Shown here piece after piece: positions 37,532 to 46,105 of a DNA stretch of 64,000 nucleotides. Below the pieces are notes generated by a model. That model worked only from the letters and a program-made list of their open reading frames with translations, made no database searches and was not told the origin of the DNA. Each line of letters starts with the position of its first letter. Positions within the stretch are counted from its first letter, which is position 1. The position numbers and the translations under genes are program-made. Location: contig NZ_CP072648.1 in the NCBI RefSeq assembly GCF_018304825.1, positions 1,471,501 through 1,535,500 on the forward strand, given 5' to 3'. The DNA comes from Chloracidobacterium validum. Its GTDB lineage: Bacteria; Acidobacteriota; Blastocatellia; Chloracidobacteriales; Chloracidobacteriaceae.

Positions 37532-39691
37532 CTACGCTTGCCACTGCACGCCAAGCACCGTGACATCATCCCGCTGGGCAGCCTCTTGACGGTACTGCTC
37601 AAACGTTTGAACCAACTCGGCTTGCTGAACGGCCGGGGGCAGCGCGGCAAGCCGTTCGAGCAGCGCACGGAAACGATTGGTCCCGAAGTTTCGGGAAGCA
37701 AGTACGCCGTTTTGATCCGTGAAGCCATCACTGGCAAGGTAAAAAGCGCGAATGGTGCTGAGTTGGGCTGACCATTCCAAGAAAGCCCGACGTTGTCCGC
37801 GCCGGTCGCCACCAATGCTGCGGCGCGTGCCTTTGATTTCCTGCAAAGCGCCATCCATCGGCACGACATACAGCGGGCGGCGCGCTCCGGCAAAGATCAG
37901 GCGCGCGGTGCCGTGCTCGATGTAACAAAGGGCGACTTCCATGCCATCGTCGGTTGCCGCCGGGCTGTTTTGCTCCTGCCGCAGGGCGCGGCGAACTGCT
38001 AGGTCAAGGCGTTCAAGCAAAAGTCCTGGCGCGGGCGTGTCCACGACCAGCCGGTTGAGCAGGTCAATGCCGATGAGCGCCATGAAGGCTCCGGGAACCC
38101 CGTGACCGGTACAGTCACCGACGCCCACATATACGCCGTGGGCGGTGTGGTGAATCCAGTAAAAATCACCACTGACGATGTCACGCGGAAGAAAGAAAAC
38201 AAATGCCCCACAGCCGCCGATCCGCGCCAGGTCATCGGCTCCCGGCAACAACGCCTGCTGGATGCGTTGCGCGTAGGTCAGGCTGGCGGTGAGTTCGACT
38301 TGCTTTTGCTCAAGCGCATCGCGCTGCTGCGCGATCACTGCCGTCCGTTGCCGGACCTTGTCTTCGAGATTGTGGTTTAGGGCATCGAGTTCACCGTACA
38401 CACGGGCAAAACGGTTAGCCAGCGACAGGGCCATCGAGAGCAAAATCGCTCCCAAACCAACGTGGGCAAGCGAAACCGTGGCATAGAGACCCAGTCGCAC
38501 GCCCAGGATGTCGTTCAGGCTGCAAGCGACTGAGATCAGGAGTCCGATGCCGATGGTTCGCGCTTCTGGGTTGCCCCGTCTGGCTTCGACAACGACCAGT
38601 ATCACTGACAGGAGCGGAAACAACAACGCCAACAACACCCGCGGCGTCGAGGTCAAAAGCGAAAACGTCACCCCTGGAATGATGACCACCGTGATGGCTG
38701 ACAGCGTGAGCAACCACAGGTAAGCCTTGACGAACCACCCCATCTTCCGCCCAAAGAGTGTCCAGAGAAAGCAAGCCTGCGGCACAAGGAAAATAGCTAT
38801 CGTAAAGCTGTTGAGCCGCCACAGCGTCACGTAATCAATCCACTCCGAAGCCCACCAGCGGGCGCCGGCACCGTACCAGTTGAGACCAAACAGGATGGCA
38901 AAGAGACCAAACCAGAAGTATTCCCGCTGTGAACGGCGACGCAAAAAGAAGAGCAAGTGAAAAAACCCGGCCAGCAGAAAAACGAGCGCAAGCACCAAAT
39001 CACCTACCTGCGCTTGCTTGCGTTCCGCGATGGCCAGGTGGACCGCCTGCCCAACCTGCGTCGCATTTCCGAGCAGAAAAAGCCCGCCCTCAAAACCGCC
39101 ACCCTGGGGAGTTCGGCGCATACTCGCCGGGAGTTGCCAAAAACGGATGGCAATGACCAGCGGCTGGTCCGGCACGATGACCTCAGCCGGCACGAAGAAG
39201 TACTGTGGATGGGGAATGGCAAAAGCATCGGTGGCAGCCCAACGCCCGAAGCGCCCGACCAAGTGACCATTCACAAAGACTTCATAACTTGCCCAGTCCA
39301 CACCGGCGAGCGCCAACCCCAGCCCGGTGCCCGAACCGGGGGCGGCCGGCGGTAACGGCACGGTTCGGCGGTACCAGGCCACGCCGGCATACCCGCGATA
39401 GCCTTGCTTACCCCACGACTGCGCAACGCTGATCTGGGGCCAAGGGATGTCATCCCAGGACGACATTGCCCAACGCAGGTCGTCGCCGGTTTGAAATCGC
39501 CACCGTCCATCCAGTGATATTGGTTGCTCTAACCGTAAGCTGCGCGCAAGATGCTCTGGCGAGAACGACTCGAGTGCGAACACGCTGCCCTGTGAAGACA
39601 GCCAGCCCAACCAGAGCCAGATCATCCACCGGCCGCAGCGCAACCAATCACCTGAAATCAGACTGTGGTATGTCGAGCGCGCGGTTATCAT
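37532..39691 (-). CDS. Membrane SpoIIE-type serine phosphatase with sugar-binding-like ectodomain
   Basis: This is a 719-residue sensor-like protein. The N-terminal segment (WMIWLWLGWLSSQGSVFA) is a signal. An outside domain (about 45-210) resembles the galactose-binding-like N-terminal domain of GH2 enzymes (ISLDGRWRFQTGDD, VAWYRRTVPLPP, GVDWASYEVFVNGHLVGRFG). Seven membrane-like spans follow (e.g. VLALVFLLAGFFHLLFFL, YLWLLTLSAITVVIIPGV), of the 7TMR-DISM type. A coiled coil (LDALNHNLEDKVRQRTAVIA) leads to the C-terminal SpoIIE/PP2C phosphatase (DIVSGDFYWIHHT, VGDCTGHGVPGAFMALIG, YLASDGFTDQNG). It likely senses a small outside ligand and controls a partner-switching sigma or anti-sigma pathway. 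No such partner genes are seen nearby. Confidence 0.88.
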   Translation of the reverse strand: MITARSTYHSLISGDWLRCGRWMIWLWLGWLSSQGSVFALESFSPEHLARSLRLEQPISLDGRWRFQTGDDLRWAMSSWDDIPWPQISVAQSWGKQGYRGYAGVAWYRRTVPLPPAAPGSGTGLGLALAGVDWASYEVFVNGHLVGRFGRWAATDAFAIPHPQYFFVPAEVIVPDQPLVIAIRFWQLPASMRRTPQGGGFEGGLFLLGNATQVGQAVHLAIAERKQAQVGDLVLALVFLLAGFFHLLFFLRRRSQREYFWFGLFAILFGLNWYGAGARWWASEWIDYVTLWRLNSFTIAIFLVPQACFLWTLFGRKMGWFVKAYLWLLTLSAITVVIIPGVTFSLLTSTPRVLLALLFPLLSVILVVVEARRGNPEARTIGIGLLISVACSLNDILGVRLGLYATVSLAHVGLGAILLSMALSLANRFARVYGELDALNHNLEDKVRQRTAVIAQQRDALEQKQVELTASLTYAQRIQQALLPGADDLARIGGCGAFVFFLPRDIVSGDFYWIHHTAHGVYVGVGDCTGHGVPGAFMALIGIDLLNRLVVDTPAPGLLLERLDLAVRRALRQEQNSPAATDDGMEVALCYIEHGTARLIFAGARRPLYVVPMDGALQEIKGTRRSIGGDRRGQRRAFLEWSAQLSTIRAFYLASDGFTDQNGVLASRNFGTNRFRALLERLAALPPAVQQAELVQTFEQYRQEAAQRDDVTVLGVQWQA

Positions 39692-39745
39692 TGTGAAAGC
39701 AAGCTAGCCGGTTGCACACCCGTCTGTAAGCGAGTCAACGCACGG

Positions 39746-40570
39746 ATGCCTTCCCTTGCCGTCGTCATCATTGCCCGGAATGAAGCAGCTCGGTTACCCG
39801 CCGCGCTCGACTCGGTGGACTGGGCCGACGAGCGAATCGTTGTGGTGGACGCTTCGACGACAGACGACACGGCTGAGGTCGCGGCTTCACATGGCGCGCG
39901 CGCTGTTTTACATCCCTTCACTGGCTACGCGGCTCAACGCAACTTCGGCGACACGCTCACCACTTGCGACTGGGTCTTTTGCCTGGATGCCGATGAGCGG
40001 GCAACGCCCCAGCTACGTGACGTTATTGGTCAGGCTTTGCGCGCACCGTCTCCCTATACGGCTTTCACGGTCCGCCGCCGCAATCGTTACCTGGGTCACT
40101 GGGTACGACACGGCGGCTGGTATCCAGACCGGCAACTACGTCTTTACCGGCGTGGTGCGGGAGTGTGGCGCGGTGAGTTCATCCATGAATCTTTCAAAGC
40201 GGAGGGTTCGGTCGGGCATCTCGATGGGGACATTGACCATGAGGCTATCACTTCCCTTGCCGACCACCAGTCCAAAATGAACCGCTATACCGACCTGGCC
40301 GCCCAGGCGCTACGGGCTTCGGGAACGTCCATACCACTCTGGAAGCTGTTGCTTTGGCCACCGGCAACATTTTTCAAAACATACCTCCTGAAGCGCGGCT
40401 GCCTCGATGGGTTTGCCGGCTTGTGTATTGCCTGGTTCGCCGCGCACTACGTGTTTCTAAAATATGCCAAAGCGCGGACTCTCGCCGCGCCAAACGACGG
40501 TGTACACTCGACTAACGATGCAGCGGGTGAACAGGGGCGCGAAAAACGCCGCTCGCCGGTGCTACACTAG
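39746..40570 (+). CDS. Family 2 glycosyltransferase (WaaE/KdtX-like)
   Basis: This is a 274-residue protein from the ATG at 39746. It starts MPSLAVVIIARNEAARLPAA, the GT2 N-terminus, with the donor Asp in IVVVDASTTDDTAEVA and the DxD-type metal motif in WVFCLDADERATPQL. A later block HESFKAEGSVGHLDG and the hydrophobic tail (ATFFKTYLLKRGCLDGFAGL) resemble WaaE/KdtX-type LPS-core transferases (adding glucose or a heptose to KDO-core). The C-terminal 20 residues vary. It is divergent from the SpoIIE gene and followed by the Uma2 pair. Confidence 0.9.
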   Translation: MPSLAVVIIARNEAARLPAALDSVDWADERIVVVDASTTDDTAEVAASHGARAVLHPFTGYAAQRNFGDTLTTCDWVFCLDADERATPQLRDVIGQALRAPSPYTAFTVRRRNRYLGHWVRHGGWYPDRQLRLYRRGAGVWRGEFIHESFKAEGSVGHLDGDIDHEAITSLADHQSKMNRYTDLAAQALRASGTSIPLWKLLLWPPATFFKTYLLKRGCLDGFAGLCIAWFAAHYVFLKYAKARTLAAPNDGVHSTNDAAGEQGREKRRSPVLH

Positions 40571-40605
40571 GCACGACCGCCGCCTGCTTGAAAGGGGAAA
40601 CCGGT

Positions 40606-41433
40606 ATGCCGATTTTATCCGAGTTGGCGCTTCCGACCATGGATGACCTCCCCAGCGAGTTTGAAGGAGAGGAAGCCTTGCCTGACGAGTTTCACGCTTT
40701 CCTGGCTTACTTGCTCATCGAGACCTTCCGTCCCCCCAAGTTCCTCCCCGACCGCTACTTCTCGGCACTCGACATGTATCTCTACTACCAGGCGCAGCCG
40801 ACCTTGCACGGGCTGCGTCCCGACTGGTTTGGCGTCGTGGATGTGCCGCTGCTGCGCGAGGGGCGGCAGCGGACGAGCTTCGTGGTGTGGGAGGAAAAGG
40901 CCACGCCGCTCATCATCGTGGAGGCGCTTTCGCCCGGCACGACGCGGAATGACCTTGGCCGGGGGGCGTTGCCGGCGCAGGACAGCCCGACGAAGTGGGA
41001 GGTGTATGAGCAGCATTTGAAAGTACCGTACTACGTGACGGTGAATCACCATCGGCGGCCGGCGGAGGTGCGGTTTTTCCGGCACGATGGGGTTGGGTTG
41101 CGGGAGGTGACGAGTGGGGAGGGGCGGCTGTGGTTGCCGGAAGCCGGGTTGGGGATCGGGATTTGGCGCGGGCGGTTCAAGCGGCTGGAGGGAGATTGGG
41201 TGAGGTTTTACGATGCGGAGGGACGGTGGCTACCGACGGACGAGGAGCGGGCGGCGGCGGAACAGGCGGCAAAGGAGCGCGAACGAGCAGAGAAAGAACT
41301 GGCTTGGCGGCAAGCCGAGCAGGAGCGATTGGCGAAGGAAGCGGCTCTAGCGCGCGAGCAACAAGAACGAGCTGAGAAAGAACGCCTGGCGGCGAAGCTC
41401 CGCACGCTGGGCATTGACCCAGAAACCCCGTGA
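40606..41433 (+). CDS. Uma2-type (DUF820) nuclease-like protein, copy 1
   Basis: This is a 275-residue protein from ATG 40606 (AAAGGGG upstream). The Uma2 fold (PD-(D/E)xK superfamily) is visible in the N-terminal helix, the Asp-containing LRPDWFGVVDVPLL, the Glu motif PLIIVEALSPGTTRND and the Lys-containing SPTKWEVYEQHLKVPYYV. After about residue 195 the chain becomes a coiled coil (ERAAAEQAAKERERAEKE and more). Uma2 proteins are widespread in cyanobacteria and Acidobacteriota; their true role is unknown. Its second copy lies 864 bp downstream. Confidence 0.85.
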   Translation: MPILSELALPTMDDLPSEFEGEEALPDEFHAFLAYLLIETFRPPKFLPDRYFSALDMYLYYQAQPTLHGLRPDWFGVVDVPLLREGRQRTSFVVWEEKATPLIIVEALSPGTTRNDLGRGALPAQDSPTKWEVYEQHLKVPYYVTVNHHRRPAEVRFFRHDGVGLREVTSGEGRLWLPEAGLGIGIWRGRFKRLEGDWVRFYDAEGRWLPTDEERAAAEQAAKERERAEKELAWRQAEQERLAKEAALAREQQERAEKERLAAKLRTLGIDPETP

Positions 41434-41469
41434 ATCAAACGCAAGCCCTAAAATCAAGGAGCACTCACC

Positions 41470-42315
41470 ATGCCTGCCTTATCTGAGTTGGCGCTGCCGA
41501 CCATGGATGACCTCCCCAGCGAGTTTGAAGGAGAGGAAGCCTTGCCCGACGAGTTTCACGCTTTCCTGGCTTACTTGCTCATCGAGACCTTCCGTCCCCC
41601 CAAGTTCCTCCCCGACCGCTACTTCTCGGCACTCGACATGTATCTCTACTACCAGGCGCAGCCGACCTTGCACGGGCTGCGTCCCGACTGGTTTGGCGTC
41701 GTGGACGTGCCGCTGCTGCGCGATGGGCGGCAGCGGACAAGCTTCGTGGTGTGGGAGGAAAAGGCCACGCCGCTCATCATCGTGGAGGCGCTTTCGCCCG
41801 GCACGACGCGGAATGACCTTGGCCGGGGGGCGTTGCCGGCGCAGGACGGCCCGACGAAGTGGGAGGTGTATGAGCGGCATTTGAAAGTACCGTACTACGT
41901 GACGGTGAATCATCATCGGCGGCCGGCGGAGGTGCGGTTTTTCCGGCACGATGGGGTTGGGTTGCGGGAGGTGACGAGTGGGGAGGGGCGGCTGTGGCTG
42001 CCGGAAGCCGGGTTGGGGATTGGGGTTTGGCGTGGGCGGTTCAAGCGGTTGGAGGGGGACTGGGTGAGGTTTTACGACGCGGAGGGACGGTGGCTACCGA
42101 CGGACGAGGAGCGGGCGGCGGCGGAGCAGGCGGCAAAGGAACGGGAGCGCGCGGAGAAAGAACGCGAGCGTGCCGAGAAAGAGGCAGCCTGGCGGCAAGC
42201 CGAACGGGAGCGCGCCGAGAAAGAGCGTGAGCGTGCCGAGAAAGAGCGTGAGCGTGCCGAGAAGGAACGCCTAGCGGCAAAGCTTCGCGCCCTGGGTGTT
42301 GACCCGATGGACTGA
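41470..42315 (+). CDS. Uma2-type (DUF820) nuclease-like protein, copy 2
   Basis: This is a 281-residue protein nearly identical to copy 1 in its first 215 residues. Only about a dozen substitutions are seen, e.g. PILSEL versus PALSEL near the start and REGRQ versus RDGRQ. It has its own binding site (AAGGAG). Its coiled-coil tail differs in length and unit number (repeats such as ERAEKER) through 21-bp units between about 42143 and 42270. The same catalytic motifs (Asp, Glu, Lys) are kept. This is a recent tandem duplicate, but both copies seem intact. Confidence 0.85.
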   Translation: MPALSELALPTMDDLPSEFEGEEALPDEFHAFLAYLLIETFRPPKFLPDRYFSALDMYLYYQAQPTLHGLRPDWFGVVDVPLLRDGRQRTSFVVWEEKATPLIIVEALSPGTTRNDLGRGALPAQDGPTKWEVYERHLKVPYYVTVNHHRRPAEVRFFRHDGVGLREVTSGEGRLWLPEAGLGIGVWRGRFKRLEGDWVRFYDAEGRWLPTDEERAAAEQAAKERERAEKERERAEKEAAWRQAERERAEKERERAEKERERAEKERLAAKLRALGVDPMD

Positions 42316-42338
42316 TGACAGCCAACTGTTCGGAGACA

Positions 42339-43940
42339 TCACTGGCGGGTGCGCCCAGCCGATGAATGGCGGCGCAGCACGGTAAACGTTCCCCGCTCGG
42401 AGACCCACACGGTGGAAAAGGCTTCATATCCTTCCGGACGCTGCTGAAGCTTCACGTCCAGCGCATCGCCGCGCCCGACAACCAGCCAGTCCACCGTCGC
42501 CGGGATGGACGACGCCAGCCCATGCCAGGACTGGCTGCCTTCGTGAACCACCTGAGCATAAGACAACCCACCTTCGGCAATGACCGACGACAACTCTCCG
42601 GCGAAAAGCGCGACCTTGGAAGTGATGGACTGAGACCGTAAAAACTGCGCCAGCGCGTGGCGTTCACGACCAATCGGCGCAAACTGTACCCGGTAGGCTT
42701 CTTGAAACACGGAAAGCTGATACACCCCATCCCGTAGCAGCCACACCGACTGCCCTAGGCAAAGCGAGCCGCCCAAGAGCACGACCTTCCATCGCCAATC
42801 AGGAAAACGCTGCTGGAGTGCGGCGACACTCACGGCAACCCCAAGTCCAAGTACCGGAAGCGCCCCCAAGCCATAGCGATTGTTCAAAAAGAGCGGATAG
42901 ATCTGGATATTGCCCGAATACAGGCTGTAGCCAGTAAACAGCGGCGGTAGCGCCAAGAGTGCCAGCACAATCGCTGTCGCCCCCATCCGGCAGCGGTTTT
43001 GCGCGACATTGCGGGCTTGTGCGACATTGACGATGACGGTTCCGAAACCAACGAGGCCAAGCGCCGTCGTCATTGGCGTCGCGCAGATGACAACGGTGAC
43101 GCCCAACACGATTCCAGCATAGAGCGGATGCCCAACGACGAAACTCAAGTAGCTCAACGCCTCCCGGTGGCGCGTGAAGTAGCCACGGGCTGAATAGAGG
43201 CCATCGAGGAACTCCAGCGGTCGTCCATAAATCGCCCAGTTATGCCACAACCAATACACGACACCGCTGCCGGCAATCCCCAACCAGACTCCGCCATCCA
43301 CGAGCCGTAACCAGCCGCGATGTGGCGTTCGCCAGGCCACAATCACGAGACCAGCCGGGAGTAAAACCCAGCCTTCGTAGCGGGTGAGGATGGCCAACAA
43401 CCCCCAGAAGGCAGCCCTGATGAGCAGGGCGCGCCGCGGCTCGACCATCCAGCGATGCAGATACCAGGCATTCCCAAGCAAAACGGCTAGAAACAGCGGC
43501 TCGGTCAGTGGCGTGGTCTGCACGTATAGCAGCGAAGGATTGAGTACGAAAGCCAGCCAACCAACGGCGGCGGCCATTCGGGATTGGGTGAGGTCAGCCG
43601 CCAAATGAAAGAGGAACGTGGCCGCAACAACAAAAGAGACCAGTGAAACCAAGCTTCCGGCAAGCCCCGTCCGCCACAGCCGATCGGAGGCTGTCAGCGG
43701 CGCGGCCAAGACGTGTGGCAGAGGAAGCCATGGACTCCCCAGTTGGATGTACCGCTCCCACAGGGATGCGCCGGGCGGCGCATCCACCAGTTTGCGGGCA
43801 ATTGCCAAGTGCGCTTGCCCATCGCCATACAGGTTATGCCACCCAGCAGCATACACCCCAACCAGGGTAAGTCCACCGACGAGCAACGAAGCAAGTGCAA
43901 TACCCCACGTTGTGTCAGACCGTCCGCTGACGCCGGACAC
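42339..43940 (-). CDS. Polytopic membrane protein, GT-C/GT39-like
   Basis: This is a 533-residue membrane protein if the GTG at 43940 is the start. The frame stays open to 44054, but that extra Ser/Arg/Pro-rich N-terminus overlaps a small gene with a far better ribosome binding site. Hydrophobic spans recur throughout (GIALASLLVGGLTLVGVYAAG, in part; VLNPSLLYVQTTPLTEPLFL; LLPAGLVIVAW; LGLVGFGTVIVNV). GDGQAHLAIARKLVDAPPG near the first loop resembles the acidic first loop of GT-C enzymes, which use lipid-linked sugars. The tail (from about residue 420) is soluble, with SITSKVALFAGELSS. It probably transfers a sugar to a lipid or protein outside the membrane. The exact family is unsure. Confidence 0.7.
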   Translation of the reverse strand: MSGVSGRSDTTWGIALASLLVGGLTLVGVYAAGWHNLYGDGQAHLAIARKLVDAPPGASLWERYIQLGSPWLPLPHVLAAPLTASDRLWRTGLAGSLVSLVSFVVAATFLFHLAADLTQSRMAAAVGWLAFVLNPSLLYVQTTPLTEPLFLAVLLGNAWYLHRWMVEPRRALLIRAAFWGLLAILTRYEGWVLLPAGLVIVAWRTPHRGWLRLVDGGVWLGIAGSGVVYWLWHNWAIYGRPLEFLDGLYSARGYFTRHREALSYLSFVVGHPLYAGIVLGVTVVICATPMTTALGLVGFGTVIVNVAQARNVAQNRCRMGATAIVLALLALPPLFTGYSLYSGNIQIYPLFLNNRYGLGALPVLGLGVAVSVAALQQRFPDWRWKVVLLGGSLCLGQSVWLLRDGVYQLSVFQEAYRVQFAPIGRERHALAQFLRSQSITSKVALFAGELSSVIAEGGLSYAQVVHEGSQSWHGLASSIPATVDWLVVGRGDALDVKLQQRPEGYEAFSTVWVSERGTFTVLRRHSSAGRTRQ

Positions 43941-44133
43941 ACTCCCAGTCGAAGACCTGCCGGGCACGTACGTTTTCAGTTGCCACGGCCAGTGCCGAGA
44001 CCAAGTCATCCTCGAACATACTGGGCTGGAACGTTGGGGTTGAGTGTCGGTCACGCCGGACCATGCGCCGCACGGGCTTGGGGGTAGGTGAAGTAGGGGA
44101 TTTCAACGCATCGGGCACAAACTTAGTCGTCAT
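43915..44133 (-). CDS. Small hypothetical protein coupled to the GT-C-like gene
   Basis: This 72-residue gene starts at ATG 44133, right behind AAGGAGGAAATAATC, one of the best ribosome binding sites in the window. It reads MTTKFVPDALKSPTSPTPKP, then a basic piece (RRMVRRDRHS) and an acidic helix (FEDDLVSALAVATENVRAR). I recognise no family. Its end overlaps the likely start of the membrane gene downstream, suggesting coupled translation. It competes with the extended frame of that gene; the ribosome binding site is the main reason to trust it. Confidence 0.55.
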   Translation of the reverse strand: MTTKFVPDALKSPTSPTPKPVRRMVRRDRHSTPTFQPSMFEDDLVSALAVATENVRARQVFDWECVRRQRTV

Positions 44134-44526
44134 GATTATTTCCTCCTTACCGACATCGCGCACTGTACGCCACGGCGGTCGTGAGGAAACCACCGCGCGT
44201 CAGGGCGCAGAAAAGGGCGATGGGGCAGGTCGCGTGTAAATGGCGGGAATCCTCCGTGAGGCGCAAGAAATGGCGACTGGCTCAATCAGCCGCCCACTAT
44301 GGTAGGCCGCTCCAACCAAACCGGCAAGCGCTTCAGAGTCGTGGTGGATCAGGAGCCAGCCAGGCGCGGGCCAGACCGCATTGCCGTCTTCTGAACTGAT
44401 GACTCCAGCAGCCGTGGCACGCTACCTTGACCCTTCATCAGCGTGGTGTTAGCTTCGCCGTCTTTGATGCACGGGGTTGCCGTTAGATTTTTTGGGTTCA
44501 CGTTTTTGATTTGCAAAGGTTGCTGC
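44134..44526 (+). other. Leader region upstream of gcvT
   Basis: This 393-bp stretch precedes the glycine-cleavage genes. I looked for a glycine riboswitch but see no typical tandem aptamer sequence. A candidate promoter lies at 44427-44455. No convincing protein frame or tRNA is present. Confidence 0.5.
44427..44455 (+). promoter_or_regulatory. Candidate promoter of the gcvT-gcvH-gcvPA run
   Basis: TTGACC (44427-44432) and TAGCTT (44450-44455) are 17 bp apart and about 70 bp upstream of the gcvT start. The -35 is good and the -10 weak. Confidence 0.35.
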
Positions 44527-45621
44527 GTGTCTTCTGAACTCCGCCAGTCACCACTCGATGCCCTACACCGTTCGCTTGGCGCAAAAATGGTGCCGTTTGC
44601 CGGTTGGGTCATGCCGGTTGAGTACGGCGGACTCGTCGGTGAACACCTGGCCGTGCGGATGGCTGTCGGCCTGTTTGATGTCAGCCACATGGGCGAAATT
44701 CTTGTTCAGGGACGCGATGCCCTGCGCTTCATCCAGCACACGACCTGCAATGACGCCGCCCGGCTGGTGGATGGTCAAGCACAGTATTCAGGACTTCTAA
44801 CCGAACAAGGCACGTTCGTGGACGACATTCTCGTGCACCGCTTTGCCGAGGACACCTACTTCCTCTGTGTCAACGCGGCAAATACCACCAAAGACGCGGA
44901 CTGGCTCACGCGGCAGGCGACCGGGTTTGATGTCAACGTACGTGATGTTAGCGCCGAGTATGCGCAACTCGCCGTGCAGGGCCCCCGCGCCGTCGCCTTG
45001 GTGCAGTCGCTGACGGTAGAAGACATCACGAGTCTTGGTTATTACCGATTTCGACGCGACGTCGTCGTGGCCGGCGTGCCAACGCTGGTGGCGCGGACAG
45101 GCTACACTGGCGAAGATGGCTTTGAACTGTACTGCGCGCCGGGTGATGCCGCGCGGCTCTGGACGGCCCTGACTGAAGCCGGAAACCCAACGCCCTGCGG
45201 ACTCGGTGCGCGCAACACGCTCCGTTTGGAAGCGAAAATGGCGCTCTACGGCCATGACATTGATGACACCACGACGCCGCTCGAAGCCGACCTTGGCTGG
45301 ATGTGCAAACTCAGCAAAGGGGACTTTCTCGGACGTGGCGCCCTTCAGCAACAAAAAGAAAGCGGGCTGACGCGCAAGCTGGTCGGCTTTGAGGTTGAAG
45401 ACCGCGTTCCAGTGCGCGACGGCTACCCACTGGTCGCCGATGGACAGGAACTGGGGCGCGTCACATCGGGCAGCCCATCCCCGTTTCTCAAGAAAAATAT
45501 CGGACTGGCGTATCTTCCGATTGACAAAACGGCGGTCGGGACGCAAGTGTTTGCCGTGGTACGTGGACGCGAAGTTCCCTGCCGTATCGTCCCAACTCCT
45601 TTTTACGCGCGTCCCAAATAA
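44527..45621 (+). CDS. gcvT: Glycine cleavage system T protein (aminomethyltransferase)
   Basis: This 364-residue protein moves the methylene of glycine-derived aminomethyl-lipoyl-GcvH to tetrahydrofolate. The start is GTG 44527, seven bases after AAAGG; earlier in-frame residues are not conserved-looking. Typical blocks are HRSLGAKMVPFAGWVMPVEY, VGLFDVSHMGEI, VARTGYTGEDGFELYC and the late GRVTSGSPSPFLKKNIGLAY. The gene is followed 35 bp later by gcvH. The length is typical. Confidence 0.96.
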   Translation: MSSELRQSPLDALHRSLGAKMVPFAGWVMPVEYGGLVGEHLAVRMAVGLFDVSHMGEILVQGRDALRFIQHTTCNDAARLVDGQAQYSGLLTEQGTFVDDILVHRFAEDTYFLCVNAANTTKDADWLTRQATGFDVNVRDVSAEYAQLAVQGPRAVALVQSLTVEDITSLGYYRFRRDVVVAGVPTLVARTGYTGEDGFELYCAPGDAARLWTALTEAGNPTPCGLGARNTLRLEAKMALYGHDIDDTTTPLEADLGWMCKLSKGDFLGRGALQQQKESGLTRKLVGFEVEDRVPVRDGYPLVADGQELGRVTSGSPSPFLKKNIGLAYLPIDKTAVGTQVFAVVRGREVPCRIVPTPFYARPK

Positions 45622-45656
45622 ACACGGCGCGCCAACCATCCTGGCGAGGGTTTTTC

Positions 45657-46043
45657 ATGGCGAACTATCCCGACGACTTGCAATACACCAAAGACCACGA
45701 ATGGATCCGCATCACGGGTGACACCGGGCGGGTCGGCATTACGTTTTACGCCCAGGAATCACTGGGCGACGTTGTTTATGTGGACCTTCCAAAGGTCGGC
45801 ACCACGGTCAAGGCCAATGAACCGTTTGGCTCGGTCGAATCGGTCAAGGCCGTGAGCGAGCTGTTCTCCCCAGTTTCTGGCGAAGTTATCGAGATCAACG
45901 CCAAACTCGCCGACGCGCCTGAACTCGTCAACTCGTCGCCATACGACGAAGGCTGGATGATTGTCATCAAGCTCTCTCAAACCAGCGAAGTGGACGCGCT
46001 ACTGAGCGCGGCCGAATACGAAGACTTCATCAACGAGAAATGA
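45657..46043 (+). CDS. gcvH: Glycine cleavage system H protein
   Basis: This 128-residue lipoyl carrier shuttles the aminomethyl group between GcvP, GcvT and the lipoamide dehydrogenase. It shows the standard layout: YTKDHEWIRITGDTGRVGIT, then GDVVYVDLPKVG, and the lipoylation site in FGSVESVKAVSELFSPVSG, where the Lys is modified. It lies between gcvT and gcvPA. Confidence 0.97.
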   Translation: MANYPDDLQYTKDHEWIRITGDTGRVGITFYAQESLGDVVYVDLPKVGTTVKANEPFGSVESVKAVSELFSPVSGEVIEINAKLADAPELVNSSPYDEGWMIVIKLSQTSEVDALLSAAEYEDFINEK

Positions 46044-46105
46044 CGCGCTCCGGCGACCAGCCCACGCCCCCATCGGCTCGTCGCCCATAGCGTCTCCCGT
46101 GACCC

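Larger units (their letters stand above)
40606..42315 (+). repeat. Tandem duplication of the Uma2 gene (864-bp offset)
   Basis: Bases from 40606 to about 41270 recur at 41470 to about 42134 with a constant offset of 864 and only scattered substitutions. Similarity then decays in the coiled-coil tails, where 21-bp units vary in number. The spacer between genes is 36 bp. This is a direct gene duplication. Confidence 0.9.

Noticed and set aside
44134-44526. Glycine riboswitch upstream of gcvT
   Set aside because: No recognisable paired-aptamer core. An Rfam search with the glycine riboswitch model would settle this.
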